Source: an uncultured Roseobacter sp. (GTDB lineage Bacteria > Pseudomonadota > Alphaproteobacteria > Rhodobacterales > Rhodobacteraceae). Taken from it: a stretch of DNA of 64,000 bases. The notes under the pieces were generated by a model, which did no database searches, had not been told where the DNA came from, and saw only the letters and a program-made list of their open reading frames with translations. Of this stretch, positions 36,898 to 45,704 are shown piece after piece. How positions within the stretch are numbered: the stretch's first letter is position 1; the number at the start of each line of letters is the position of its first letter. The position numbers and the translations under genes are program-made. The DNA is taken from positions 170,839 through 234,838 of the forward strand of contig NZ_CANLQB010000009.1 of NCBI RefSeq assembly GCF_947493125.1, in the 5' to 3' direction.

Positions 36898-37458
36898 ATG
36901 ACAGGATTTGATCCACATAGCAGCGAGGTAAACACTCGCGACAAAACGGGGGAATACAAGTCAGGCGCTGAGCCAACTGAAGATCAATTGTCAAACGCTC
37001 AACGCCACCCAACCGGACAAGGCGCAGCAAAGGCGCTCCCACTCTTAGCATCTAAGGCTACTCGTTTTCTTGGTCTATGGGCCCTTGTAACCGTTCTTTT
37101 GGTGCAGACCATCAAGCTCTTCCGAGATACTTTCAGCTTCACAGAAAACTCCTCCGGCATTCTTGCCGTGACCTTTATCTTCACGGCTGGAGTGCGCTAC
37201 ATGGCTTCAAGCCAGTTCAATACTGTCAAGGTTATCGCGATTGGCGTGGTACTTGAGAGAATCCTACGTCCAATCCGAAGCATGATTGGAACGGCCTGGA
37301 CGTTCTTTTTGCTTGGATTCATCGCTGTCTTCATAGGTCAGTGCAGTACCAGCCCAAACGCACCTATCGAAGATGTCTTTATCGTCTCGTTAGACAAATA
37401 CTGGAGCTGGCTCGGACAGGCTTGGCGTAAGTTACTCTGGCACTTCGGGTGGCTTTGA
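36898..37458 (+). CDS. Small membrane protein closing the cysteine-module cluster
   Basis: 186 aa from ATG 36898, directly behind the previous stop. A hydrophilic N-terminus of about 50 residues is followed by three helices ('LGLWALVTVLLVQTIKLF', 'GILAVTFIFTAGVRYMA', 'AWTFFLLGFIAVFIGQC'). The end overlaps the tail of the convergent gene at 37432 by 27 bases. Function unknown. Confidence 0.68.
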   Translation: MTGFDPHSSEVNTRDKTGEYKSGAEPTEDQLSNAQRHPTGQGAAKALPLLASKATRFLGLWALVTVLLVQTIKLFRDTFSFTENSSGILAVTFIFTAGVRYMASSQFNTVKVIAIGVVLERILRPIRSMIGTAWTFFLLGFIAVFIGQCSTSPNAPIEDVFIVSLDKYWSWLGQAWRKLLWHFGWL

Positions 37459-37842
37459 ATTGTGCGCTTCGATCCGCTTCACACGACCATCATTCGCCGC
37501 GGGAACACGCTTCTCGGGCAAACTACTATTGAGGTAGACGTTGCAACCACCACGATGCACCTTTCGTTTTGCGGCAATCCCTTCCGCTTCCCACTTAATC
37601 CAATCGTCAATGAACATCACAAAGTACCCTGAAATCTGGTTCCAATCCTCATATCTAGAAATCGCATAGTGGTGGATAATGTAGCCAGCCGTCACATTCC
37701 GGCGATCCGACATCCAGTCAAGAAGCCGCCAGTAGTACTTCGGCAGCCGCACCCAAGCACTGTGTTTTTTCTCTGGTATAGGGAAAGCCGCCTTTATCAG
37801 AACATCATCATCTTCATGCCTTGGTAAAAAGTCTTCAATCAT
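37432..37842 (-). CDS. Hypothetical protein
   Basis: 136 aa, acidic N-terminus, central aromatic-rich part ('YYWRLLDWMSDRRN', 'ISGYFVMFIDDWIKWEAEG'). The basic C-terminal half might bind nucleic acid; no domain recognised. It follows the 37851 gene by 8 bases, and the pair is divergent from the coupling-protein gene, so a role in mobilization is possible. Confidence 0.6.
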   Translation of the reverse strand: MIEDFLPRHEDDDVLIKAAFPIPEKKHSAWVRLPKYYWRLLDWMSDRRNVTAGYIIHHYAISRYEDWNQISGYFVMFIDDWIKWEAEGIAAKRKVHRGGCNVYLNSSLPEKRVPAANDGRVKRIEAHNSKPPEVPE

Positions 37843-37850
37843 TCAATACC

Positions 37851-38192
37851 TTATTCTTCTCTTCCTTTATCAAAAATGTCTTTTAGGTTACCACTCTCCA
37901 GTTCGTCTTGTCCAATTTCGCTTCCATCAAGCGTATATTTTAGGGCACGTTCGGCCTCTTCCAGCTCTCGCTGCGCAATCTCCGCCTCATTGTCCAAACG
38001 CTGCAGTTCCTTATCAGCCGCCGTCAAAGGTGGATCGAAGGTAAGTTCCGATGGCTCGAGTGTGACTGTGATTTCTAGTTCGGTCTCTTCTAAACCTTCC
38101 TCAGTCTGTGTTTTGCCCTCTTCCTCGATTTGGTCTTTTACAGTCTGTGGATATAGCTTGTTCATATCGAATTCGTCGTCATTATCGATCAT
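37851..38192 (-). CDS. Acidic coiled-coil hypothetical protein
   Basis: 113 aa, strongly acidic, with a predicted coiled coil around 'LQRLDNEAEIAQRELEEAER'. It starts 53 bases from the coupling-protein gene on the opposite strand; the promoters must overlap. Possibly an accessory transfer or regulatory protein, but there is no direct evidence. Confidence 0.6.
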   Translation of the reverse strand: MIDNDDEFDMNKLYPQTVKDQIEEEGKTQTEEGLEETELEITVTLEPSELTFDPPLTAADKELQRLDNEAEIAQRELEEAERALKYTLDGSEIGQDELESGNLKDIFDKGREE

Positions 38193-38245
38193 ACCGATGC
38201 TCTCCAGATAATGCCTTATGTGAACTTAAAGCTAGTGTATCACCA

Positions 38246-39817
38246 ATGAGATTTCCACGCGGGAACCCGTCCCAAACCAACAAAGATGTTCCGATTGCAA
38301 CAGGTGGCTGGGGCAAGTTGCATGGCGGCTTTGAACCCGGAGATCTATGGCTAGGTCGAACAGAAGAGGATGTGGCTGTTGGCTACAATGACGACAGACA
38401 TGTGGTCACCGTAGCTGGCAGCCGCGCCGGCAAGGGTCGTTCCTGCATCATTCCGAACTTATGCGTCTGGCCTGAGAGTTGCGTCGTTATCGACCCAAAG
38501 GGAGAAAACGCCTATCATACAGCCACCAACAGGAGCGAACTTGGTCATTCAGTCTTTGTTCTGGATCCATTTGATGCTTCTGGAGTGCCAAATGATCTGA
38601 GAGGGACATTTAATCCCCTTGATTTGATCGACGAAAAGAGCCCGGACGCGCTTGATGAAGCTTCATTGATTGCAGATGCAATTGTCGTGTCTGCTGACTC
38701 TAGGGATGCACATTGGGATGAGTCCGCACGGGCCTTTATTGAAGCATTGATCCTCTTTGTTTGCTCAAGGCATCAAGATGAAAGAGACAAGCGCAATCTG
38801 GTTCAAGTCCGCATGTTGCTGACGCAGGGAGCGACCGATATCGCGCTTCAAATGAGACTTTTAGCTGAGAAGAATGGGCAAAAGCTACAAGAAGACAAAA
38901 TCGACCCATTTGGAATCTTGCTCAATGAGATGGAGCATTGTGAGGCATTTGGCGGGGTAATCTCGGGAGCAGCCGCTTTGCTCAAGCAAGTTGGCGACCG
39001 CGAGCGGGGAAGCATCCTAAGCACTGCTAGACGAAATACGAAGTTTCTCGATAGTCCGGCGATGCGGAAATCATTAATTTGGTCGAACTTTGAACTTGAT
39101 AGTTTAAAAACGAGCGAGAAACCGGTGAGCTTGTATTTGTGCCTTCCGGCACGGCGTCTTGCGTCTCACGCTCGTTGGTTGAGGATGTTCCTCAACCTAG
39201 CATTCTCTCGGATGGAAGCCATTGGCAAGCGAACTGACGGCAAACCAGTCCTGTTTGTTTTGGATGAGTTCGCTGTACTTGGACACATGGCCTGCCTCGA
39301 AAAGGCAGCGGGTCTTATGGCCGGATATGGAGTTAAGCTGTGGACGATACTTCAGGACCTCACACAGCTTCAACGACACTACGAGGGAAGTTGGGAAACC
39401 TTTCTTGGAAATGCTGGTTTGCTACAGTTTTTCGGAAACACCGACCTGACTACACTCAAACACATCTCCGACAGACTTGGCGAAGTTGAAATCATAAGGA
39501 ACCTCGAAAGCTCTTCTCAGAACGTTCAGAGGGGTTCGTCAGAAATGCCAGAGCTACAGCAGCTTTCTGCGAGACAAAAAGAAGGTATCCTGGGTGCATT
39601 TGCAAAATCTGAGACCAAATCAGAGTCAGCCTCATACAGCCAAAATCTTTCAGAAAATATCCAGCGAAGTCCTCTCCTGACACCAGAAGAAGTTGGGCGG
39701 TACTTTGCGAGGAGCGGCGGCTGGCAAGTACTCTTTCTTGCAGGTTCCCGTCCGGTCGCTCTAAAGCGCACAAATTACGACGACGACCCAGCTTTCAAGA
39801 ATCTTTTTAGACCATAA
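38246..39817 (+). CDS. VirD4/TraG-type coupling protein
   Basis: 523 aa from ATG 38246. Walker A 'GSRAGKGRS' (58-66), 'VVIDPKGENAYHTA' and Walker B 'PVLFVLDEFAVLG' (about 334-346) are diagnostic of the type IV coupling ATPases that feed the relaxase-DNA complex to a secretion channel. N-terminal membrane helices typical of VirD4 are missing, so it may be a soluble or shortened form. An upstream extension of the frame to 38108 overlaps the divergent gene and is unlikely. No channel genes are present nearby. Confidence 0.88.
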   Translation: MRFPRGNPSQTNKDVPIATGGWGKLHGGFEPGDLWLGRTEEDVAVGYNDDRHVVTVAGSRAGKGRSCIIPNLCVWPESCVVIDPKGENAYHTATNRSELGHSVFVLDPFDASGVPNDLRGTFNPLDLIDEKSPDALDEASLIADAIVVSADSRDAHWDESARAFIEALILFVCSRHQDERDKRNLVQVRMLLTQGATDIALQMRLLAEKNGQKLQEDKIDPFGILLNEMEHCEAFGGVISGAAALLKQVGDRERGSILSTARRNTKFLDSPAMRKSLIWSNFELDSLKTSEKPVSLYLCLPARRLASHARWLRMFLNLAFSRMEAIGKRTDGKPVLFVLDEFAVLGHMACLEKAAGLMAGYGVKLWTILQDLTQLQRHYEGSWETFLGNAGLLQFFGNTDLTTLKHISDRLGEVEIIRNLESSSQNVQRGSSEMPELQQLSARQKEGILGAFAKSETKSESASYSQNLSENIQRSPLLTPEEVGRYFARSGGWQVLFLAGSRPVALKRTNYDDDPAFKNLFRP

Positions 39818-40053
39818 GACAACTGATTTTAATGCCTTCTCTTAGGACATGTTGTTTTCGAGATGACCCACGGCACATGGGTTAGATCAACATATTGCTT
39901 TGAAGCACGCCCGTTACACAACGGAGCGTTGCACCAATGACTCAACATGAAGATGATGGTCCTGAAGGGCTAACTCCGCTCTAGCAACGGCTCTACATTT
40001 AAGGGTAGCCCGTACGCGCGGGCGTTTGCTTCGCCAGGAGGACGGAGATCTGT

Positions 40054-41805
40054 ATGACAAACGCATTTTACTTCGGCGACAACTTGCACATTCTGCGCGA
40101 ATACATTCCGGATGAAGTCGTTGATCTAGTATACCTCGACCCGCCTTTCAACTCGAATGCTAGCTACAACTTGCTTTTTAGAAGCCCCGACAAAAGTAAA
40201 TGGGCCGACTCGCAAATCTCAACCTTTGACGACACCTGGTCGTGGGGTGACGTCGCGGATGAAGCGTTCGAGGATGTTCTTTCGCAAGGCGGGAAGGCAG
40301 CAGACGTTCTATCGTCTTTGAGATTAATTCTCGGCACAAATGACATGCTGGCATACTTAACAATGATGACAGCTCGCCTTGTCGAATTGCACAGGATTCT
40401 GAAACCGACCGGCAGCCTCTATCTTCATTGTGATCCGACAGCTAGTCACTATCTTAAGATCGTCTTAGACGGGATCTTCGGACCGCAGCACTACCGAACA
40501 GAGCTAAGCTGGAGGCGTCAGAGTGCACACAATGATGGTGCGCAAGGGCGAAAACAGTTCGGAAACGTCCGTGATACAATCTTCTTTTACACTAAATCGT
40601 CTAAATGGACGTGGAACACGCTTTATACAGACTACAAGCAAGACTATGTCGACAAGTTCTATCGTCATATTGAGCCAAAGACGGGCAGGAGGTTTCGGCT
40701 TGGCGACATAACAGCTCCCGGAGGAGCCGATCCCAAAAAGAGAAACCCAACCTACGAGTTCCTCGGTGTTAAAAGATACTGGCGCTATTCTGAAGCAAGA
40801 ATGCATGAGCTATACCATGAGGGACGAATAATCCAAACTCGCCCTGGGAACGTGCCTCAGTACAAGCGCTATTTGGACGAAATGCCGGGCGTAGCACTAC
40901 AAAACGATTGGGATGACGTGAAACCGCTCCATGGATCCAGCAAGGAGAAGCTTGGATACCCAACGCAGAAGCCCTTGGCGCTACTTGAGCGAATTATCGG
41001 TTCGTCTTCAAACCCAGGTGACACAATCCTCGATCCGTTTTGTGGCTGCGGAACGACCCTCCATGCAGCCGAGGAGATGGGCAGAAGCTGGATAGGAATT
41101 GATGTTGCAGTTCAATCGATGCATGTCGTTCAGGACCGGCTTAAACACCATTTCAGTGGCGTCACCTACGACGTTTATGGCATTCCCAAAAGTGCCGATG
41201 GAGCACTCTGGCTGGCCAAGAACCATCCTTTCAAGTTCGAGGAGTGGGCAGTAAGTGCGCTTGGTGCTATGCATTCCGGTAAGTTCAGGAACGATGGCGG
41301 CATTGACGGAACTTTCTATTATCTTACTGCGAGCGATGAGCGAAGCAGAGGTATCGTCTCAGTGAAAGGAGGGCGCAGTCTGAATCCCGGTATGGTCCGG
41401 GATCTAGCGGGAACAGTTCAAACACAGCGCCGGTTGACTAGAGACGATAAGGCTATCGGTGTTCTTATTTGTGCACATGAACCGACAAAGGGAATGCGGG
41501 ATGCTGCACGCGAGTTCGGCAAAGTGGACACATTATTTGGAGATATCCCGGCTATCCAGATCATCTCTGTCTCTGACATGTTCTCCGGAGCCACCATCAA
41601 CGTTCCTGCAATGCTAGACACGGTTGCAGCAGCATCAATTGGCAGAAAGAAGTCACCTTCCTCTGCCTTCAAAAAGCCACGAGACCTCGCTCAGCGCGAA
41701 ATCATGCTGCCAATAACTGGCGGTAAATCGGACAGCACCAAGGAGATTGAGGCCAAAAAGCAGCCGATCATGCCCGCATTCCGATCTCAACGATATGCCG
41801 GGTAG
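40054..41805 (+). CDS. DNA adenine methyltransferase with C-terminal nuclease-like domain
   Basis: 583 aa, AGGAGG and CGGAG upstream of ATG 40054. Motif IV 'YLDPPFNSNASYN' (28-40) precedes motif I 'LDPFCGCGTT' (326-335), the beta-class order of Mod-like N6-adenine methyltransferases. After about residue 390 a second domain shows 'FRNDGGIDGTFYYL' and 'IVSVKGG' (Asp418 to Lys438), a PD-(D/E)XK/Mrr-like pattern. It could be a single-chain restriction-modification enzyme, or the tail could be a nuclease relic. No separate restriction gene is adjacent; a hairpin-rich noncoding stretch follows. Confidence 0.85.
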   Translation: MTNAFYFGDNLHILREYIPDEVVDLVYLDPPFNSNASYNLLFRSPDKSKWADSQISTFDDTWSWGDVADEAFEDVLSQGGKAADVLSSLRLILGTNDMLAYLTMMTARLVELHRILKPTGSLYLHCDPTASHYLKIVLDGIFGPQHYRTELSWRRQSAHNDGAQGRKQFGNVRDTIFFYTKSSKWTWNTLYTDYKQDYVDKFYRHIEPKTGRRFRLGDITAPGGADPKKRNPTYEFLGVKRYWRYSEARMHELYHEGRIIQTRPGNVPQYKRYLDEMPGVALQNDWDDVKPLHGSSKEKLGYPTQKPLALLERIIGSSSNPGDTILDPFCGCGTTLHAAEEMGRSWIGIDVAVQSMHVVQDRLKHHFSGVTYDVYGIPKSADGALWLAKNHPFKFEEWAVSALGAMHSGKFRNDGGIDGTFYYLTASDERSRGIVSVKGGRSLNPGMVRDLAGTVQTQRRLTRDDKAIGVLICAHEPTKGMRDAAREFGKVDTLFGDIPAIQIISVSDMFSGATINVPAMLDTVAAASIGRKKSPSSAFKKPRDLAQREIMLPITGGKSDSTKEIEAKKQPIMPAFRSQRYAG

Positions 41806-42731
41806 GATATTGTCGCTCAATAATAGTTTCGTGAAAGTTTTCATCTGCATGCAGGTCTCTTAGAGCTCATAGTTCGAACTTTTTCCACCTATGTCGGTTC
41901 GAACTCCAAACTCCCGCAATAACGCGAGGCGCAAGCTGTGTTTTGTACTACAAAACGCTTGGCAAGGAGGCGCTCCAAAGCAAGCTTTTCCACCCTCCTG
42001 TGCAACCTCCCGGCGATGGCTCTTTCTGGGCATTGACCCCATACAGAGCCAACAGATCGTATCGCCGATCAACCACTCAGCAAGGAGACTTCGCTCTCCC
42101 TGCACCCATCGATCAAAGGGCGTTCCTGCCCGTTTGAAATCCTGACCATTTCATGGAGACGACTGCATCGAGACCAAAGGAAGGGAGCATTCGCGCTCCC
42201 CTTCCTTGGATCCATCCCATCGAGCAGGAGTGTGTCACACCCCTTGCATCCCTGACCAACCCTGCGCGGATTGGATGCCGCCATCTTGCCGAAGATGGAT
42301 CACTCCCAGTAGCCTATCGCTGCCCCTGAAACCCAGCTCGTCAGACTTGGAGAACTGCTTCTCCACCAACACCGAACCATGTACATTCGAACCCTGCGCC
42401 TTCGCATGGAGACGCCTTCAGCGAGACCAAATAGACGGCGACTGGAGGGTTTGTGGATATCTCCATGCCTTAGTGAGCTCAATCGTGCACAACGCTGGCG
42501 AGAATGCTAAGCTTCTACAACACGCTAGGAGTTTGCGCGCATGTACGCATTTAGTATTGAACAAACCGCTTCAACGGGAGGGCAGCTCAAAACATGCTGT
42601 TCAAACATCGAAACAAGATTCGGCCTGTTTAAGCGCAAAGAGGCTGATGCTCGATCTCTTAGGATACCCTCGTCCTCCTGCCTTTTCGCCAGACGCAGGG
42701 AAAACTCGTTTAAGTCAGCGGGGCATAGGCC
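41806..42731. other. 926-base noncoding, hairpin-rich stretch
   Basis: No credible gene on either strand: the open frames here run into or shadow the neighbour at 42732. The DNA is dense in inverted repeats: CGGCGAT (42011-42017) with ATCGCCG (42061-42067) enclosing GGCTCT/AGAGCC; GGGC/GCCC at 42116-42135; a 12-13 bp stem at 42174-42209; CCATCTT/AAGATGG at 42281-42298; TGGAGAA/TTCTCCA at 42347-42364. Diverged repeats are present as well. A structured RNA is the best reading. Confidence 0.65.
41970..42470. repeat. Degenerate repeats of about 110 bases with hairpins
   Basis: CCCATCGA recurs at about 42104 and 42215, and the CCTGACCA element at 42141 and 42251 (with CATTGACCCC at 42031), giving a period of about 110. 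A 27-base block beginning CATGGAGACG and ending CGAGACCAAA occurs near 42153 and again near 42404 with about four mismatches. Each unit carries a GGAG...CTCC hairpin. Periodicity was judged by eye. Confidence 0.5.
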
Positions 42732-43910
42732 ATGAGCGACACGTCCAACTACACGCAAGGTGGCGATGCGCAAGCCATCAGTCGGATTGCAAAGGACTAC
42801 TATGGCGGCTTTCCTGAAATGTTTGCAGCACATGATTGGCCAGAGCGTGGCACTGGCATGATGCCTTCTGTTCAGGCCCATGTCGTACGCAGCTATGGAA
42901 GCGTACGCGCCTTCGAAGACGCCCATATTGCTGATGAACTCATGCTTCCCATAACAGCCATAAAGCGTGATACGCCGAATGTTTGGTTGACCAGCTTTTA
43001 TGGCTTTGCCCCCGAGAAATGGGGATTTCTTGGCTTTGCTGATGAGACGAGACGGCAAGGGTTCTTGAGGCAAACGCAACCGGGTGTACTTGTGGTCATT
43101 TACGGATCGGGCGATGCTCCAAAGGACGAACTCTACAACGTCATTGGAATTCAGCAGTGTTCACATCAAATTGGATCTGCTGAACAGTTCATGCACCCCC
43201 TCGCATGGGACGTTAAGAGAGTTGATCCGGATCAAGCTGATCGTTGGAACTATGCGGTAAGGACCACCCGAGCTTGGCGTGTAACGCCAGAATCTCGCAT
43301 GAATGTTCGCAAGTTTGCGCCAGAAGCCACACGAACAGGTGCATGGCAGCACATCGGATCCCGCGGCGTTCAACTATCGAAGGCTGAGGCCGAAAACATT
43401 CTAAAGCTCGATTTGCAAGAGGTTGATGTCTACGGCGAGAACCCAATCCTTGGCTCCTCGGCGGGTAGTGCCACAGAAATATTGGCTCCTAGCAAACCCG
43501 GGCCGGTGTCGCAGCGCTCGTTTGTGACCCGTGAATCTGAAGGGCCAAAACACTTGTACATCTTACGACTGAAGGGTGACACAGACGCATTTCTTGGCAA
43601 ACTGGCGAACGGCCAAATCATTGTTAAAGCGGGGTTTTCGAAGTCGCCCCAAACACGTTGCGATGATCACAACCGGACAATCCCAGAATGCGCCTTCAGA
43701 TGGGAGGTTCTTCATTCTGGACCAAAGTACGACATGAAAGCTTATCCAACGTCTGAACATGCTAAACACGGCGAGCGTGTTATGCAGCAGATCTTGAGCT
43801 CGAGGCCAAGAGGCCGATCATTAGGAGGTGAGTTTTTCCTCGCCGAGCCGACTCTCATACAAGACGCCTGGGAACAAGGAAATCAATCAGCAAAAGAATA
43901 TACGAAATGA
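42732..43910 (+). CDS. GIY-YIG/T5orf172-like nuclease-domain protein
   Basis: 392 aa. The C-terminal ~120 residues look like a GIY-YIG fold of the T5orf172 type: 'HLYILRLKG', then 'VKAGFSKSPQTRCDDHNR', and later 'HAKHGERVMQQIL' with 'GGEFFLAEP' for the conserved Glu. The N-terminal ~250 residues are unfamiliar. Such domains cut DNA in phage and mobile-element defence or homing. Located between the structured noncoding region and the reverse transcriptase. Confidence 0.72.
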   Translation: MSDTSNYTQGGDAQAISRIAKDYYGGFPEMFAAHDWPERGTGMMPSVQAHVVRSYGSVRAFEDAHIADELMLPITAIKRDTPNVWLTSFYGFAPEKWGFLGFADETRRQGFLRQTQPGVLVVIYGSGDAPKDELYNVIGIQQCSHQIGSAEQFMHPLAWDVKRVDPDQADRWNYAVRTTRAWRVTPESRMNVRKFAPEATRTGAWQHIGSRGVQLSKAEAENILKLDLQEVDVYGENPILGSSAGSATEILAPSKPGPVSQRSFVTRESEGPKHLYILRLKGDTDAFLGKLANGQIIVKAGFSKSPQTRCDDHNRTIPECAFRWEVLHSGPKYDMKAYPTSEHAKHGERVMQQILSSRPRGRSLGGEFFLAEPTLIQDAWEQGNQSAKEYTK

Positions 43911-44069
43911 ATTTTACGACAGTACGTTTTTTCACGCTCACTGAACAACAGAAGTTAGCTAAGCTATCATGGTTTACGGTCCTCCTTTTGTCAGACAGAA
44001 AACAAACAGAGTTTGGTGGTCAGAATTTACTAGTCGCGTCTAGCATCTTAGATGAGGGAGACTGCTAAC

Positions 44070-45704
44070 GTGTTGAATGTTGAAAAAGACCACTTTCGCA
44101 GGGCGGCTCTAGAAATCGGCCAAAGCGGCGAAAATGACACACTTCCTTACGATATAGAAGCAGGCTTCATTCGCGATAAGGCTGATGATCTTGCTGAAAT
44201 ATGCATTCGGCTTTTTGAAAACGTTAACGCTAGGCCGGCATGCAACGCCAGAGCCTTCATGAACAAACTAACGGTTGGCGCGGAGCGTCTTCTTGTTCCA
44301 GCTGGCTCCTATGGTTTTCGGATTACGACCAAGATACATCCTTTCTGGAACCTCTATTTGAATGGTCTAGGATTTGCTATAGCCGAAGCAAATGAACCGA
44401 ACCGAAGCAATCGGGCGCACTCCTATAGACTGAGTGCAGGTGGGGAGGGATTGTTTGACAGAACTAGATCTTGGCGAACTTACAAGGAAGCAACGCTAAA
44501 AGAACCGATTCTGGAGCAAGCGGAGGCTGTTGTCGTCCAAACAGACATCTCAGGTTTCTACGAGCACATTTATCATCACAGATTGGAAAACTTGCTTGAT
44601 GACCTTGCGCCCGAAAACTCTAGAGTGGCGGTTCAGGTTGATAGAATACTCAACAAACTAGCATCTGGAAGATCGTTTGGGCTCCCGGTAGGTGGGCAAT
44701 GCGCGAGGGTTCTTGCTGAAGTCTTGATGACACCTATTGATGCATCTCTTTCGGACTCGGACATCGTTTGGCACCGCTTTGTCGATGACTTCACGTTGAT
44801 ATGCACGTCTCAGCAAGATGCCTATGCTGCGCTGTCTACTCTTTCTAATACCTTGGCGGACTATGGTCTGTCTCTGAACCGGACTAAGACAACGATCCTT
44901 AGCGCTAGCCACTACAAGGAATTTATAGCAGTTCAGCTTGGGCAAGGTGATGAAACAACCGTCGCGTTACGTGAACTGGATCTGCATTTTGATCCATACT
45001 CTGACACTGCCCAAGCGCAGTACGATCAACTCAAAAAATCCTTCAATGAAATCGATATTCAGTTCTTACTTGATCTCGAGAAAGAGAAATCTCAACCAGA
45101 CGCTTTCGTGATGGCACAAATTGGTCGAGCATTAAAGTTTCAGGAGCCTCAAGTCGCAGCGCAACTATGTGCGACCCTCCTGGACCCGGGTAACTTAGAC
45201 TCGTTTCGAGCATCGTGGTCAAAGATTTTACGCGGTGTGTACGCTGTTCGCGCAAACATTGATTTTGCTCCGGTATTTGAGCAAATTGATGGTCTTCTTG
45301 ACGCCATCCCGACACAGGTACCTCATCTTTTGATACCTGAAGCCAACAATCTACATTTTCTTCGTGCCATTAGATTCAGAAAAACAGAAGCAAGAGGAGT
45401 CTATGTAAGGTATACTTATGATCATAGTTCATCGAGTACAGTCAGACGGGCTTGCATAGACTGCTGGAGGCACTGGCCCGACCGCCCGAGCTTTACTCGC
45501 TTACGCGGCCAATGGCAGAATTTAAGTCCCAAAGAACAAAGAATGCTATGGCTTGCAGCTGGCAACTTTGGAGATGAAGGCAAAAAGGCTAGAGATCAAC
45601 TTCGCGGCTCACTAAGAGGTTCGTGGCGCCTGGGTTTCGAGCCCAACAAAGGGGCAACCTTTGCCTCCTGTTACCAGACTTGGGTCGAAGAAAATGGCCA
45701 ATAG
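44070..45704 (+). CDS. Reverse transcriptase, defence-type (UG/Abi-like)
   Basis: 544 aa from GTG 44070, supported by GAGGGAG 9 bases upstream; ATG 44052 has no such site. Palm motif A 'VVQTDISGFYEHIYHHRL' (Asp159), motif B 'GLPVGGQCARVLAEVL' and motif C 'RFVDDFTLI' with the two catalytic aspartates (FVDD rather than the usual YADD). 'TTKIHPFWNLYLNGL' precedes the palm. A helical C-terminal ~270 residues with no intron maturase, thumb-X or endonuclease domain argues against group II introns and retroelements. The following nuclease gene overlaps its end by 11 bases. Confidence 0.85.
   Translation: MLNVEKDHFRRAALEIGQSGENDTLPYDIEAGFIRDKADDLAEICIRLFENVNARPACNARAFMNKLTVGAERLLVPAGSYGFRITTKIHPFWNLYLNGLGFAIAEANEPNRSNRAHSYRLSAGGEGLFDRTRSWRTYKEATLKEPILEQAEAVVVQTDISGFYEHIYHHRLENLLDDLAPENSRVAVQVDRILNKLASGRSFGLPVGGQCARVLAEVLMTPIDASLSDSDIVWHRFVDDFTLICTSQQDAYAALSTLSNTLADYGLSLNRTKTTILSASHYKEFIAVQLGQGDETTVALRELDLHFDPYSDTAQAQYDQLKKSFNEIDIQFLLDLEKEKSQPDAFVMAQIGRALKFQEPQVAAQLCATLLDPGNLDSFRASWSKILRGVYAVRANIDFAPVFEQIDGLLDAIPTQVPHLLIPEANNLHFLRAIRFRKTEARGVYVRYTYDHSSSSTVRRACIDCWRHWPDRPSFTRLRGQWQNLSPKEQRMLWLAAGNFGDEGKKARDQLRGSLRGSWRLGFEPNKGATFASCYQTWVEENGQ

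Noticed and set aside
41881..42470. CRISPR array
   Set aside because: Repeats are diverged, irregularly spaced and themselves form hairpins; there are no uniform spacers and no cas genes.
42206..42817. Open frame of 203 codons across the noncoding stretch
   Set aside because: It runs into the GIY-YIG gene in another frame, lacks a ribosome binding site and has a Pro/Ser/Cys-rich random composition.
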